From the NCBI GenBank assembly GCA_002292855.1, contig DBBY01000042.1, positions 31,236 to 95,235 on the forward strand: a DNA stretch of 64,000 nucleotides. The letters run 5' to 3'. Origin of the DNA: Flavobacteriales bacterium UBA972. Its GTDB lineage: Bacteria; Bacteroidota; Bacteroidia; Flavobacteriales; Schleiferiaceae. The position numbers and the translations under genes were made by a program. This document shows positions 46,133-55,968 of the stretch, piece by piece. The notes below the pieces were generated by a model. That model ran no database searches and was not told the origin of the DNA. It was given only the letters and a program-made list of their open reading frames with translations. Within the stretch, counting starts at the first letter, position 1; every line of letters starts with the position of its first letter.

Positions 46133-46402
46133 TTACCAGCTACTCTTCTTAACACCTGGGATCAGGCCGTTAAGGGCCATATCACGAAACGTTACGCGAG
46201 AAATTCCAAACTGACGCATGTATCCGCGAGGACGACCCGTTAGTTTGCAGCGGTTGTGAAGACGCACTGGACTTGCGTTCTTGGGTATTTTTTGCAGTGC
46301 GAGGTAGTCGCCTGATGCCTTTAGGGCCGCGCGCTTCGCAGCATACTTAGCTACTAGAGCTTCACGCTTGCGCTCGCGCGCTTTCATTGATTCTTTTGCC
46401 AT
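46133..46402 (-). CDS. rpsN: 30S ribosomal protein S14 (zinc-free long form)
   Basis: 89 residues with a single Cys, hence the long C-minus type that binds no zinc. The C-terminal [24 protein letters not shown] block (here [18 protein letters not shown]) and [20 protein letters not shown] identify it. Confidence 0.97.
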   Translation of the reverse strand: MAKESMKARERKREALVAKYAAKRAALKASGDYLALQKIPKNASPVRLHNRCKLTGRPRGYMRQFGISRVTFRDMALNGLIPGVKKSSW

Positions 46403-46405
46403 GGC

Positions 46406-46945
46406 TTACTTCTTAAAAGGCATTCCGAAACTCTGAAGGAGGGACTTGCACTCCTTGTCTGTGTTTGCCGAGGTTACGAACGTGATGTCCATCCCTGAAA
46501 TACGATTGACCTTGTCAATCTCAATTTCTGGAAAAATGATTTGCTCGGTAATACCGAAGGTGTAGTTTCCACGACCATCAAAACCATCCTTCAGACCCTG
46601 AAAGTCGCGAATCCGTGGCAATGAAGAAACCAAAAGGCGGTCGAAGAATTCGTACATGCGCTCGCCGCGAAGGGTTACGCGAACTCCAATGGGCATACCC
46701 TTGCGGAGCTTGAAATTAGAAATGTCTTTCTTTGATTTCGTTGCAACAGCACGCTGTCCAGCAATAGTAGACATCTCTTCGATAGCGTACTCGATAAGCT
46801 TCTTATCGGCAACCGCTGCTCCAAGACCTTGGTTTAGCACAATCTTTTGGATGCGGGGAACCTGCATCTGGTTGGTGTATGAAAACAATTCCATCATGGC
46901 CGGAACGACCTGATCGAAGTACTTCTTTTTGAGATTTGGCTCCAT
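46406..46945 (-). CDS. rplE: 50S ribosomal protein L5
   Basis: 179 residues. 5S rRNA-binding protein contacting P-site t[38 protein letters not shown], and [19 protein letters not shown] are the family blocks. The ATG at 46945 overlaps the rplX stop by one base. Confidence 0.97.
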   Translation of the reverse strand: MEPNLKKKYFDQVVPAMMELFSYTNQMQVPRIQKIVLNQGLGAAVADKKLIEYAIEEMSTIAGQRAVATKSKKDISNFKLRKGMPIGVRVTLRGERMYEFFDRLLVSSLPRIRDFQGLKDGFDGRGNYTFGITEQIIFPEIEIDKVNRISGMDITFVTSANTDKECKSLLQSFGMPFKK

Positions 46946-47262
46946 TACTTAATTACTTCACCGGTTTTTTTAGCAACACGAACTTTCACTCCATTGGCCT
47001 CAAAACGGATTCCCGTGCGGGTTGCAACGCCTTTACTATCAAGGAGCATGAGGTTTGAAATATGAAGTGGCGCTTCAACTTTCTGAAGCCCACCTTGGGG
47101 ACTGGTTGCACTCGGCTTAATGTGCTTCGTAACAAGGTTTACCCCTTCTACAATAGCGCGGTGCTGCTTGGGTATCATGCGTACAATCTTACCCTGCTCG
47201 CCCTTGTGCGAACCCGCGATCACCACCACGGTGTCTCCGGTTTTAATGTGAAATTTTGCCAT
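46945..47262 (-). CDS. rplX: 50S ribosomal protein L24
   Basis: 105 residues. The N-terminal KOW motif ([20 protein letters not shown]) and [20 protein letters not shown] are typical. An early 23S rRNA assembly protein. Confidence 0.97.
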   Translation of the reverse strand: MAKFHIKTGDTVVVIAGSHKGEQGKIVRMIPKQHRAIVEGVNLVTKHIKPSATSPQGGLQKVEAPLHISNLMLLDSKGVATRTGIRFEANGVKVRVAKKTGEVIK

Positions 47263-47274
47263 CGTCTTGGGCGA

Positions 47275-47643
47275 TTAAAGCACCTCAGGTGCTAGTGAGA
47301 CAATCTTCATATACTGCTTGTCGCGAAGCTCACGGGCCACAGGACCGAAGACGCGGGTACCGCGCATTTCGCCGTTGGCATTGAGCAATACACAAGCATT
47401 GTCGTCGAAGCGGATGTAGGATCCGTCAGGACGGCGAATTTCTTTGGTAGTGCGAACTACTACCGCCTTAGAAACGGTACCTTTTTTGGCGTTTCCAGAA
47501 GGAGTGGCATCCTTAACAGTGACCACTATGGTGTCACCAACCGAGGCGTAGCGACGGCGTGTGCCACCGAGCACACGAATCACCAACACTTCTTTGGCAC
47601 CGGTATTGTCCGCAACGCGGAGACGGGATTCAGTTTGTAGCAT
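47275..47643 (-). CDS. rplN: 50S ribosomal protein L14
   Basis: 122 residues. [35 protein letters not shown] and [20 protein letters not shown] with VSLAPEVL at the end identify L14, which forms an intersubunit bridge. Confidence 0.97.
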   Translation of the reverse strand: MLQTESRLRVADNTGAKEVLVIRVLGGTRRRYASVGDTIVVTVKDATPSGNAKKGTVSKAVVVRTTKEIRRPDGSYIRFDDNACVLLNANGEMRGTRVFGPVARELRDKQYMKIVSLAPEVL

Positions 47644-47649
47644 GATTAA

Positions 47650-47910
47650 TTACTTAGCGCGCTCAATGATTTCAACGACACGCCACTTCTTCGTTTTAGA
47701 AAGAGGGCGAACTTCCATGATGCGAACCGTGTCTCCTTGGTTGCAGTCATTGGTTTCATCGTGAGCGTGAAACTTATTAGAGAAGGTGACAAACTTGCCA
47801 TACATCTCGTGCTTCACACGGCGCGAAACATTTACGGTTACAGTCTTATCCATAGCCGAGGAGGTTACTACCCCGACGCGCTCTTTGCGCAGATTTCGTT
47901 GGTTTTCCAT
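47650..47910 (-). CDS. rpsQ: 30S ribosomal protein S17
   Basis: 86 residues. [20 protein letters not shown] and [20 protein letters not shown] fit the S17 OB fold. Four bases after rpmC. Confidence 0.97.
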   Translation of the reverse strand: MENQRNLRKERVGVVTSSAMDKTVTVNVSRRVKHEMYGKFVTFSNKFHAHDETNDCNQGDTVRIMEVRPLSKTKKWRVVEIIERAK

Positions 47911-47914
47911 CGTA

Positions 47915-48106
47915 TTAATTCTTAGAGCGCTGGGTCATTTCTGTTGCAAAGCGAGCGACATCCTTGCGGAGGGCAGCAATGCGCATGGGATTTTCAAGCG
48001 GGCTCAAGCGATGCTTGCGCTTTAGATCGAACAATTCCGTCTTGATGGACTGGTAGCGGGTACCAACCTCTTCGGTCGTCATTTTTTTAAGTTCAGCAGT
48101 AGTCAT
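47915..48106 (-). CDS. rpmC: 50S ribosomal protein L29
   Basis: 63 residues, a helical hairpin at the exit tunnel. [40 protein letters not shown] and [10 protein letters not shown] match L29. Confidence 0.96.
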   Translation of the reverse strand: MTTAELKKMTTEEVGTRYQSIKTELFDLKRKHRLSPLENPMRIAALRKDVARFATEMTQRSKN

Positions 48107-48119
48107 GGTTTTCTATGGC

Positions 48120-48542
48120 TTAAGCATTTACTAAATCGCGACGAACCACAAGCTTCGTCTTCACAGGAAGCTTTTGAGCGGCAAGACGCAATGCCTCACG
48201 CGCCACTTCTTCGGTAACTCCATCGAGTTCAAAAAGCATGCGACCCGGGCGAACTACGGCTGCCCAGTATTCTACCGCACCCTTACCCTTACCCATACGT
48301 ACCTCAAGAGGCTTCTTGGTAATAGGCTTGTCTGGGAAGATGCGAATCCAAAGTTGGCCTTCGCGCTTCATGTAGCGTGTCGCCGCAATACGAGCGGCTT
48401 CAATCTGGCGAGCGGTCATCCAAACCTCTTCGAGTGACTTAATTCCGTACGAACCAAAGGCCAATGTGGCACCACGCTGAGCGTTGCCCTTCATTTTACC
48501 CTTGAACATTTTGCGGTACTTAGTCTTTTTCGGCTGAAGCAT
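48120..48542 (-). CDS. rplP: 50S ribosomal protein L16
   Basis: 140 residues. [40 protein letters not shown] and the [20 protein letters not shown] loop with the functionally important Arg identify L16, near the A site of the peptidyl transferase centre. Confidence 0.97.
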   Translation of the reverse strand: MLQPKKTKYRKMFKGKMKGNAQRGATLAFGSYGIKSLEEVWMTARQIEAARIAATRYMKREGQLWIRIFPDKPITKKPLEVRMGKGKGAVEYWAAVVRPGRMLFELDGVTEEVAREALRLAAQKLPVKTKLVVRRDLVNA

Positions 48543-48547
48543 GACGA

Positions 48548-49366
48548 TTACGCTTTACGGTTGTTGTTATTATTGCTATTGGGGCGGCCTCCGGTGTTGG
48601 GCTTGCGGCGGTCTCGGTCGCGATCGCGACTGCCTCCGCGGTCATTGCCTCCAGAAGGAGCGCCTGCACTTGGACTTGCTCCAGTACCCGCACCTACTCC
48701 AGCGCGCTTGGTAACACCAAGTACGTTGCTGAGGTCGCGCTTACCAAATACTTCACCCTTCATGATCCAAACCTTAATGCCAATACGGCCGTAGGTTGTG
48801 TGTGCTTCGGAGATGTAGTAGTCGATGTCTGCTCTGAACGTATGCAGGGGCGTACGGCCATCCTTAAACTTTTCAGAGCGAGCAATCTCAGCTCCGTTCA
48901 AACGGCCACTGACCTGCACCTTAATGCCTTCGGCTCCCATACGCATGGTGCTGCCAATAGACATCTTAACGGCACGACGAAACGAAATACGTCCTTCAAT
49001 CTGGCGAGCAATGCTGTCTGCAACAAGCTTTGCGTCGAGTTCTGGGCGCTTAATTTCGTGGATGTTCAGCTGAACTTCCTTCTTCGTTAGTTTGCGCAAC
49101 TCCTCGCGAAGCTTGTCGACTTCTTGTCCACCCTTGCCAATGATGACACCAGGACGGGCCGTGGCTATAGTAACGGTAACCAACTTGAGCGTCCGCTCAA
49201 TAATGATGCGAGCAACGTTAGCGCGACTCAATCGAGCGTAGAGGTATTTTCTGATTGCGGCGTCTTCGGCAAGCTTGTCACCGTAGTTCCTTCCTCCGTA
49301 CCAATTGGAATCCCAACCGCGGATGTAGCCTAGGCGATTGCCAATAGGATTTGCTTTTTGTCCCAT
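48548..49366 (-). CDS. rpsC: 30S ribosomal protein S3 with a low-complexity tail
   Basis: 272 residues, about 40 longer than E. coli S3. The KH domain ([20 protein letters not shown]) and the C-terminal S3 domain ([40 protein letters not shown]) end near residue 216. The tail is first Gly/Ala/Ser-rich, then Arg-Asp repeats ([13 protein letters not shown]) and an Asn run near the end, and is probably disordered and exposed near the mRNA entry site. Confidence 0.97.
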   Translation of the reverse strand: MGQKANPIGNRLGYIRGWDSNWYGGRNYGDKLAEDAAIRKYLYARLSRANVARIIIERTLKLVTVTIATARPGVIIGKGGQEVDKLREELRKLTKKEVQLNIHEIKRPELDAKLVADSIARQIEGRISFRRAVKMSIGSTMRMGAEGIKVQVSGRLNGAEIARSEKFKDGRTPLHTFRADIDYYISEAHTTYGRIGIKVWIMKGEVFGKRDLSNVLGVTKRAGVGAGTGASPSAGAPSGGNDRGGSRDRDRDRRKPNTGGRPNSNNNNNRKA

Positions 49367-49368
49367 GA

Positions 49369-49791
49369 TTAGGCGTTTTCAGAACTTGGTGAAACTTCTT
49401 CGGCAATGCGACCCACAATAAGGGTTACATGGTTCGAGCGCTTGCGCACTCGGTGGGCACGACCCTGGGGAGCGGGCTGAATGCGCTTGAGCATACGGCC
49501 TCCGTCTACAGAGATGCTCTGAACCACAAGGCCCGCATCAACCGACGAATCAGGATTTTTAATTTGCCAGTTACTCAAGGCAGAAATAAGCAGCTTCTCA
49601 AGGCGAATAGACGCCTCTTTGCTGCTGTGCTTCAGCACATAGAGTGCCTTAGCTACTTCCATTCCACGAATGAGGTCGGCCATCAAACGCATCTTGCGCG
49701 GTGATGTAGGACAGTCATTTAAGGATGCCATAGCCACGTTGCGGCGGGCTTCCTTGATCGCATTAGCGCTGTTTTTTTTACGAGCTCCCAT
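49369..49791 (-). CDS. rplV: 50S ribosomal protein L22
   Basis: 140 residues. [40 protein letters not shown] and the C-terminal [20 protein letters not shown] with the tunnel-lining loop identify L22. A short Lys/Ala-rich N-terminal extension is present. Confidence 0.97.
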   Translation of the reverse strand: MGARKKNSANAIKEARRNVAMASLNDCPTSPRKMRLMADLIRGMEVAKALYVLKHSSKEASIRLEKLLISALSNWQIKNPDSSVDAGLVVQSISVDGGRMLKRIQPAPQGRAHRVRKRSNHVTLIVGRIAEEVSPSSENA

Positions 49792-49797
49792 CGATTC

Positions 49798-50076
49798 TTA
49801 CTTTTTGCCTTTGTCTTTTTTGCCAGAGTGGCCACGGAATACACGAGTGGGAGAAAACTCACCCAACTTGTGTCCAACCATGTTCTCCGTTACATATACA
49901 GGAACAAACGTTTTACCGTTGTACACTGCGATGGTCTGTCCAACAAAATCTGGACTGATCATTGAAGCCCGTGACCATGTTTTGATGACAGTCTTTTTAC
50001 CTGCCTCCACGTTCTCCATAACTCGCTTCTCGAGCTTGAAATGGATGTATGGACCTTTTTTAAGCGAACGTGACAT
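49798..50076 (-). CDS. rpsS: 30S ribosomal protein S19
   Basis: 92 residues. [40 protein letters not shown] and [20 protein letters not shown] match S19 in the 30S head. Two bases after rplB. Confidence 0.97.
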   Translation of the reverse strand: MSRSLKKGPYIHFKLEKRVMENVEAGKKTVIKTWSRASMISPDFVGQTIAVYNGKTFVPVYVTENMVGHKLGEFSPTRVFRGHSGKKDKGKK

Positions 50077-50078
50077 GA

Positions 50079-50903
50079 TTACTTCTTGCGTTTTTCAATG
50101 ATATAACGATTGCTTGCCTTCTTAGGAGTACGTGTTTTGTATCCTTTGGCCGGAATCCCTTTACGTGAACGTGGGTGTCCGCCTGAAGCACGACCCTCAC
50201 CACCACCCATGGGGTGATCCACAGGGTTCATTGCAACACCACGGGTACGCGGACGGCGACCGAGCCAACGGCTGCGACCTGCCTTACCGCTGTCGACCTG
50301 AGAATGGTCCGCATTAGAGACTGTTCCTATGGTTGCCATGCACTCGGTAAGAATCAAACGACTCTCCCCAGAAGGCATGCGCAGCGTTGCGTATTTACCG
50401 TCGCGGGCGGCAAGCTGGGCAAATGCACCGGCAGAGCGGGCAATGATTCCACCCTGACCTGGACGAAGCTCCACATTGTGTACAATCGTACCCAAGGGCA
50501 TGTCCGAAAGCTTCATGGCATTGCCAACCTCTGGAGCGACACCTGGTCCGCTGAGCAAAGTTTGACCGGCCACTAATCCGTTTGGCGCGATGATGTAGCG
50601 CTTCTCACCGTCGGCATAAACCAACAAGGCAATAAACGCAGTGCGGTTCGGATCGTACTCAATGCTCTTAACCGTAGCAGGAATATTGAACTTCTCACGC
50701 TTAAAATCAACGATACGGTAGCGCTGCTTGGCGCCGCCACCGACGTACCGCATGGTCATCTTGCCGGTGTTGTTCCGTCCGCCGGAACGCCTGTTAGGCA
50801 GCGTTAGGCTTTTTTCTGGAGCCACAGAGCTCAGCACTGCGAAATCGTTTACGGAACGATGACGCTGTCCTGGCGTGGTCGGTTTGAGTTTACGTACACC
50901 CAT
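50079..50903 (-). CDS. rplB: 50S ribosomal protein L2
   Basis: 274 residues. The oligonucleotide-binding SH3-like core ([20 protein letters not shown]) and the C-terminal [20 protein letters not shown] with GEGRASGGH, which includes the conserved His near the peptidyl transferase centre, identify it. Confidence 0.98.
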   Translation of the reverse strand: MGVRKLKPTTPGQRHRSVNDFAVLSSVAPEKSLTLPNRRSGGRNNTGKMTMRYVGGGAKQRYRIVDFKREKFNIPATVKSIEYDPNRTAFIALLVYADGEKRYIIAPNGLVAGQTLLSGPGVAPEVGNAMKLSDMPLGTIVHNVELRPGQGGIIARSAGAFAQLAARDGKYATLRMPSGESRLILTECMATIGTVSNADHSQVDSGKAGRSRWLGRRPRTRGVAMNPVDHPMGGGEGRASGGHPRSRKGIPAKGYKTRTPKKASNRYIIEKRKK

Positions 50904-50906
50904 GAC

Positions 50907-51200
50907 TTAGAGGTTAGCGTAGATATCTATGGTTTCACCAGCGCGAACTTCAATCACCGCTTTCTTTACAGAAGGCTTGCGCCCTTTGAGAACGCCTGAC
51001 TTGGTGTTGCGCACAATACTCTTAGCAGGGGCAATCATGGTACGAACGTTTTCTACGTTCACCTTGTAGGCTTGCTCTACTGCTTTTTTAATTTCAACCT
51101 TATTGGCCTTTTTATCAACTACAAACGTGTAGCGATTCGCTGTCTCTGCTGAGGCAGTCGCTTTCTCGGTAAGTACCGGGCGAATTAGAATCTGTTCCAT
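50907..51200 (-). CDS. rplW: 50S ribosomal protein L23
   Basis: 97 residues from the ATG at 51200 (a GTG one codon earlier overlaps the rplD stop). ILIRPVLTEKATASAETANR and YTFVVDKKANKVEIKKAVEQ are typical. It lies at the exit tunnel where trigger factor and SRP dock. Confidence 0.96.
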   Translation of the reverse strand: MEQILIRPVLTEKATASAETANRYTFVVDKKANKVEIKKAVEQAYKVNVENVRTMIAPAKSIVRNTKSGVLKGRKPSVKKAVIEVRAGETIDIYANL

Positions 51201-51202
51201 CA

Positions 51203-51835
51203 CTATTTGGCCGTTAAGGCGGTTTCAATTTTCGCAATCGAGGGCTCAACTAAAACTAGAGTGCCACCATTCAAAATAGAATAAGTACTTAATTCTGAAG
51301 CAATTACCACTTTTGAACCCTCAAAATTGCGGGACGACAAATATATGGAATTATTCGCTTCGGCCAATACTACAGTGGATTTCTTGCCGTCGAGGCCTAA
51401 AGCTTTAAGAATCACCGCGTAATCCTTAGTCTTGGCTGCCGTCATGGAGATCTGATCCACTACGACAATCTGGTTTGACGCTGCGAGCTGGCTTAAAGCA
51501 GACTTGCGTGCGACCAATTTCAATTTCTTATTGAGCTTGAAACCGTACTCGTGAGGAACGGGGCCAAAAACACGACCTCCACCACGAAACAGTGGCGATT
51601 TCATGCTGCCATGACGCGCGCCGCCGGTACCTTTTTGCTTGTGAAGCTTTTTGGTGGTACGAGCAATTTCAGCGCGCTGCTTAGACTTGTGCGTACCCTG
51701 ACGCTGGTTGGCTAGGTACTGCTTAACGTCGAGGTACATCGCGTGGTCGTTGGGAGTAACTCCAAACACCTCATCGTTTAGCTGGACCATACGGCCAGTA
51801 TCTGCACCCTGTTGGTTGAGAATTCGAATTTCCAT
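51203..51835 (-). CDS. rplD: 50S ribosomal protein L4
   Basis: 210 residues. The tunnel loop KLHKQKGTGGARHGSMKSPL with FRGGGRVFGPVPHEYGFKLN is the L4 signature. In E. coli L4 represses the S10 operon; no leader is seen here because the S10 genes run on from fusA. One-base overlap with rplC. Confidence 0.97.
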   Translation of the reverse strand: MEIRILNQQGADTGRMVQLNDEVFGVTPNDHAMYLDVKQYLANQRQGTHKSKQRAEIARTTKKLHKQKGTGGARHGSMKSPLFRGGGRVFGPVPHEYGFKLNKKLKLVARKSALSQLAASNQIVVVDQISMTAAKTKDYAVILKALGLDGKKSTVVLAEANNSIYLSSRNFEGSKVVIASELSTYSILNGGTLVLVEPSIAKIETALTAK

Positions 51836-52446
51836 TATCTCTCTACAATTACAAGCGATTGCTTCGCTCCGGGAATGGATCCTTTAACAACGAGCAGATT
51901 CTTCTCTGCATCGACCTTCAAAATTTGAAGGTTTTGAATTTTAACGCGGTCATTGCCCATACGGCCACCCATGCGCATACCCTTGAATACGCGGCTAGGG
52001 TCAGAACCCGCACCGATAGAACCGGGTGCACGTCCGCGGTTGTGCTGACCGTGCGTTGACTCGCCGACACCGCTAAAGCCGTGACGCTTGACAACACCTT
52101 GAAAGCCTTTACCTTTTGACTGTCCTACGATGTCTACAAACTCGCCTTCCTCAAACATAGCCACAGTCAGAATTTCGCCTAGAGACACGGGCGTGCCGAA
52201 ATCACGAAATTCAACATACTTTGACTTTGCTGTGGTGTTAGCCTTTGCAGCATGACCGGAGGCAGGCGATATGGCGTTTTTCTTTTCGCCAAAACCGATC
52301 TGCACGGCTTCGTAACCATCGACATCGTTCGACTTAAGCTGGGTGACCACGCAGGGCCCCAACTCAATTACAGTACACGGAAAATTCTTTCCGTCACCGT
52401 CGAAGATGCTGGTCATTCCAATTTTTTTGCCAATTAATCCAGGCAT
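51835..52446 (-). CDS. rplC: 50S ribosomal protein L3
   Basis: 203 residues. [20 protein letters not shown] and the long loop around [20 protein letters not shown] with [20 protein letters not shown] identify L3; this loop reaches toward the peptidyl transferase centre. The glutamine methylated by PrmB is in HGQHN. Confidence 0.97.
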   Translation of the reverse strand: MPGLIGKKIGMTSIFDGDGKNFPCTVIELGPCVVTQLKSNDVDGYEAVQIGFGEKKNAISPASGHAAKANTTAKSKYVEFRDFGTPVSLGEILTVAMFEEGEFVDIVGQSKGKGFQGVVKRHGFSGVGESTHGQHNRGRAPGSIGAGSDPSRVFKGMRMGGRMGNDRVKIQNLQILKVDAEKNLLVVKGSIPGAKQSLVIVER

Positions 52447-52469
52447 AATGAGGAATTCTTAGGGGGTTA

Positions 52470-52775
52470 TTATACTTTGATCTCTACCTCAACACCACTC
52501 GGAAGCTCAAGCTTCATGAGAGCGTCGATGGTTTTGCTGGACGACGAATAGATGTCAAGCAAACGCTTGTAGCTAGACAACTCAAACTGCTCACGCGCCT
52601 TTTTATTGACGTGCGGGCTACGCAGCACCGTGTAGATGCGCTTATTGGTGGGCAAGGGAATCGGGCCATTGACCACAGCTCCGGTACTCTTAACCGTCTT
52701 TACAATTTTCTCTGCACTTTTGTCTACGAGATTGTGATCGTAGGACTTAAGCTTGATTCGAATTTTCTGGCTCAT
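52470..52775 (-). CDS. rpsJ: 30S ribosomal protein S10
   Basis: 101 residues. [40 protein letters not shown] and [14 protein letters not shown] match S10 (NusE), which also joins antitermination complexes. Only five bases separate it from fusA, so no separate S10 promoter is expected. Confidence 0.97.
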   Translation of the reverse strand: MSQKIRIKLKSYDHNLVDKSAEKIVKTVKSTGAVVNGPIPLPTNKRIYTVLRSPHVNKKAREQFELSSYKRLLDIYSSSSKTIDALMKLELPSGVEVEIKV

Positions 52776-52780
52776 CGATC

Positions 52781-54913
52781 CTATTTTTTACCTTTTACTT
52801 TTTCAATTACGGCTTCAGAGATGGTTTGAGGCGTCTCTGAGAAGTGGCTAAACTCCATGCTCGAAGAACCGCGACCTGAAGTCAGGGTGCGCAACGTGGT
52901 CACGTAACCAAACATTTCGCTCAACGGCACCTTGGCGCGAACGAGGCTGTCGCCGTCCTTCGTATCCATACCTTCTACCATTCCACGGCGCTTGTTGAGG
53001 TCGCCAACGACATCACCCATGTTAGCCTCGGGCATTACCACTTCCATCTTCATGATGGGTTCAAGGATGACCGGGCGGGCCTTGCGGGCTGCCTCGCGGT
53101 AGCCCACTTTAGCGGCAAGCTCAAAAGAAAGGGAATCCGAGTCAACCGGGTGGAAGGAACCGTCTGAAAGAACAACCTTCATCGTATCCATTCCGTATCC
53201 GGCCAAAGGACCATTCTTCATTGCTTCTTTGAAGCCTTTCTCAATAGACGGCACATATTCCTTAGGAATGTTTCCGCCCTTAATTTCATTGACGAACTGA
53301 AGTCCGCTAAGATGACCCTCGTCTGCGGGTCCAATAGTGAAGACGATGTCGGCAAACTTACCGCGACCACCAGTCTGCTTCTTGTACACCTCACGGTGGT
53401 TAATAGTTGAGGTCAAGGCTTCTTTGTACTGAACCTGAGGCGCACCCTGGTTGCATTCCACCTTGAACTCACGCTTGAGGCGGTCAACAATAATCTCCAG
53501 GTGAAGCTCACCCATACCAGAGATAATGGTCTGGCCGGTCTCTTCGTCGGTGTGCACACGGAAGGTTGGATCCTCCTCTGCCAATTTGGCAAGGGACATT
53601 CCCAATTTATCGATATCTGCTTGGGTCTTTGGCTCCACTGCGAGTCCGATAACCGGCTCAGGGAAGCTCATTGACTCAAGGACGATGGGCTTTTTCTCGT
53701 CGCAAAGGGTATCTCCGGTGCGGATGTCTTTGAAACCAACTCCTGCACCAATATCACCCGCTTCGATTACATCAATCGGATTTTGCTTGTTAGCATGCAT
53801 CTGGAAAATACGGCTGATGCGCTCCTTGTTGTCGGTACGCATGTTCTTGACGTAAGACCCCGCATTGATTTTACCCGAATACACGCGGAAGAAGCACAAG
53901 CGACCCACAAACGGATCGGTGGCAATCTTGAATGCAAGGGCTGCAAATGGCTCTGTGGACTCCGGCTTGCGAACTTCAACTTCATCAGTCTCCGGATTGA
54001 TGCCCGAAATAGCCTCCACATCAAGAGGAGAGGGCAGGTACTCCATAACCGCGTCGAGCATGGTCTGAACACCCTTGTTTTTGAACGCAGAACCACAAAG
54101 TACCGGAGTAATCTTCATGGCAATAACGGCTTTGCGAATGGCTCCAGTCAATTCCTCGCGAGTAATGCTCGCGGGATCGTCAAAGAACTTCTCCATAAGG
54201 TTGTCGTCAAATTCCGCAACGGCCTCCACAAGCTTCTCGCGGTACTCGTCTACCACATCCACTAAGTCAGCAGGAATGTCAATAATCTTGTAGGTCATTC
54301 CTTGGGTCTCGTCTTCCCAAATGAGGGCCTTCTTGTCGAGCAGGTCTACAATACCGCGAAACTCCGCCTCAGCACCAATGGGTATCTGCAGGGGAACGGC
54401 ATTGCCGCGAAGCTTCTCGTCAATTTGGCGAACCACATTGAAGAAGTCAGCACCCGTGCGATCCATTTTGTTTACAAAGGCAATGCGGGGAACGCTGTAC
54501 TTGGTAGCTTGGCGCCACACCGTCTCGGTTTGGGGCTGTACTCCGCCTACCGCACACAAAAGCGCAACAGCGCCGTCAAGAACGCGCAAGGAACGCTCCA
54601 CCTCTACGGTAAAGTCCACGTGCCCTGGAGTGTCAATAATGTTAATCTTGTACTCCTCGGTTTGTCCTGCGATATCCTTGCCTTGAACGGTAGGAAAGCG
54701 CCAAAAACAAGTAGTAGCTGCCGAGGTTATGGTAATGCCGCGCTCTTGCTCCTGAACCATCCAGTCCATAGTCGCCGCGCCGTCGTGCACTTCGCCAATT
54801 TTGTGGCTCACGCCAGTGTAGTAAAGAATACGCTCCGTAGTAGTGGTCTTTCCGGCATCGATGTGTGCCATGATACCAATGTTCCGAGTGTATAGTAAGT
54901 CGCGTGAAGCCAT
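52781..54913 (-). CDS. fusA: Elongation factor G
   Basis: 710 residues. It drives ribosome translocation with GTP. G1 [20 protein letters not shown]3 [18 protein letters not shown]4 [10 protein letters not shown], then domains II-V with the RGMVEGMD and [20 protein letters not shown] blocks. Between rpsG and rpsJ; tuf, which follows fusA in many bacteria, is absent here. Confidence 0.97.
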   Translation of the reverse strand: MASRDLLYTRNIGIMAHIDAGKTTTTERILYYTGVSHKIGEVHDGAATMDWMVQEQERGITITSAATTCFWRFPTVQGKDIAGQTEEYKINIIDTPGHVDFTVEVERSLRVLDGAVALLCAVGGVQPQTETVWRQATKYSVPRIAFVNKMDRTGADFFNVVRQIDEKLRGNAVPLQIPIGAEAEFRGIVDLLDKKALIWEDETQGMTYKIIDIPADLVDVVDEYREKLVEAVAEFDDNLMEKFFDDPASITREELTGAIRKAVIAMKITPVLCGSAFKNKGVQTMLDAVMEYLPSPLDVEAISGINPETDEVEVRKPESTEPFAALAFKIATDPFVGRLCFFRVYSGKINAGSYVKNMRTDNKERISRIFQMHANKQNPIDVIEAGDIGAGVGFKDIRTGDTLCDEKKPIVLESMSFPEPVIGLAVEPKTQADIDKLGMSLAKLAEEDPTFRVHTDEETGQTIISGMGELHLEIIVDRLKREFKVECNQGAPQVQYKEALTSTINHREVYKKQTGGRGKFADIVFTIGPADEGHLSGLQFVNEIKGGNIPKEYVPSIEKGFKEAMKNGPLAGYGMDTMKVVLSDGSFHPVDSDSLSFELAAKVGYREAARKARPVILEPIMKMEVVMPEANMGDVVGDLNKRRGMVEGMDTKDGDSLVRAKVPLSEMFGYVTTLRTLTSGRGSSSMEFSHFSETPQTISEAVIEKVKGKK

Positions 54914-54931
54914 CTTGAAATTCGTAATCGG

Positions 54932-55402
54932 TTAGAAACGGAAGTGTGAAAATGCCTTGTTGGCTTCTGCCATCTTGTGCGTATCCATGCGCTTTTTCAC
55001 GGCTGCACCTTCTTCTTTAGCCGCGGCTAAAATCTCGCCGGCAAGCTTGCCTGCCATGCTTTTCTCGTTCCGCTGGCGCGAGTATCCGATTAACCACTTC
55101 ATGGCAACCGAAATTTTGCGCTCTGGGCGGATCTGCTGGGGAATCTGGAACGTGGCACCACCTACTCGGCGGCTGCGAACTTCCACATGGGGCATGACAT
55201 TGGTCAGAGCCGACTTCCATTGGTCAAGGCCGTTGGCCTCTCCCGTTCTTTGCGAAACCAAGTCAATGGCATCGTAAAAAATCTTGAATGCAGTAGACTT
55301 CTTACCGTCGTACATCATGTTGTTCACAAAACGAGTAACGAGGGGGTCGTTAAAACGCGGATCGGGCAATAAAGGGCGCTTCTTAGCACGAGTCTTTCTC
55401 AT
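54932..55402 (-). CDS. rpsG: 30S ribosomal protein S7
   Basis: 156 residues. MRKTRAKKRPLLPDPRFNDP, NNMMYDGKKSTAFKIFYDAI and RRVGGATFQIPQQIRPERKI identify S7, which nucleates the 30S head; in E. coli it also represses the str operon. Confidence 0.97.
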   Translation of the reverse strand: MRKTRAKKRPLLPDPRFNDPLVTRFVNNMMYDGKKSTAFKIFYDAIDLVSQRTGEANGLDQWKSALTNVMPHVEVRSRRVGGATFQIPQQIRPERKISVAMKWLIGYSRQRNEKSMAGKLAGEILAAAKEEGAAVKKRMDTHKMAEANKAFSHFRF

Positions 55403-55415
55403 GATTCCTTATTAA

Positions 55416-55796
55416 TTATTTTTTGGCCTTAGGACGCTTGGCACCGTACTTCGAACGGCGTTGCATGCGACCGTTGACACCGGCCGTATCAAGGGCACCA
55501 CGCACAATGTGGTAGCGCACCCCGGGTAAATCCTTTACACGACCTCCGCGAACCAGCACAATGCTGTGCTCTTGCAGGTTGTGTCCTTCTCCACCAATGT
55601 ATGCGTTGACCTCGTTTCCGTTGGTCAAACGCACCCGCGCAACTTTGCGCATGGCGGAATTAGGCTTTTTAGGCGTTGTGGTATAAACCCTAGTACACAC
55701 GCCACGGCGCTGAGGACAAGCGTCCAAGGCGGCCGACTTGCTCTTCTTCTCTAAGGTTACGCGTCCCTTACGGACTAGTTGTTGAATCGTTGGCAT
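55416..55796 (-). CDS. rpsL: 30S ribosomal protein S12
   Basis: 126 residues. [40 protein letters not shown] and [20 protein letters not shown] are typical. The decoding-centre Lys43 in TTPKKPNSA and the PGVRYH loop are wild-type, so no streptomycin-resistance substitution is visible. First gene of the 32-gene cluster. Confidence 0.97.
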   Translation of the reverse strand: MPTIQQLVRKGRVTLEKKSKSAALDACPQRRGVCTRVYTTTPKKPNSAMRKVARVRLTNGNEVNAYIGGEGHNLQEHSIVLVRGGRVKDLPGVRYHIVRGALDTAGVNGRMQRRSKYGAKRPKAKK

Positions 55797-55830
55797 ACTC
55801 TTCTACGTAAAATAACGTCGGTAGAAATAT

Positions 55831-55866
55831 AATTTTATCCCCACTTTTTTGGGGACTGCAAATGTA
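55831..55866 (-). promoter_or_regulatory. Promoter and hairpin leader of the str-S10-spc-alpha cluster
   Basis: TACATTTG on the minus strand (55859-55866) is an exact TANNTTTG. Just downstream, in the predicted leader of about 55 nt, a TCCCC/GGGGA hairpin (about 55838-55855) encloses an A-rich loop. There is no T-run after it, so it is not a simple terminator. The rest of the 55797-55968 gap shows no gene. Confidence 0.5.
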
Positions 55867-55951
55867 GAACAAATTCTTCTCTATACACACCCTAGCGCCG
55901 AAAAGAATTTTAAAGTTTTCCACTTAGGGTGAGCGTGGCACCGCCCCAAAC

Positions 55952-55959
55952 TACTTTTG
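55952..55959 (+). promoter_or_regulatory. TACTTTTG -7 element before uvrD/pcrA
   Basis: Exact TANNTTTG match on the plus strand, nine bases before the ATG at 55969, which would leave a leader of only a few bases. Confidence 0.5.
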
Positions 55960-55968
55960 CCACCAATC

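Noticed and set aside
55838..55855. Terminator before rpsL
   Set aside because: The hairpin has no T-run on the minus strand; kept only as a possible leader structure.
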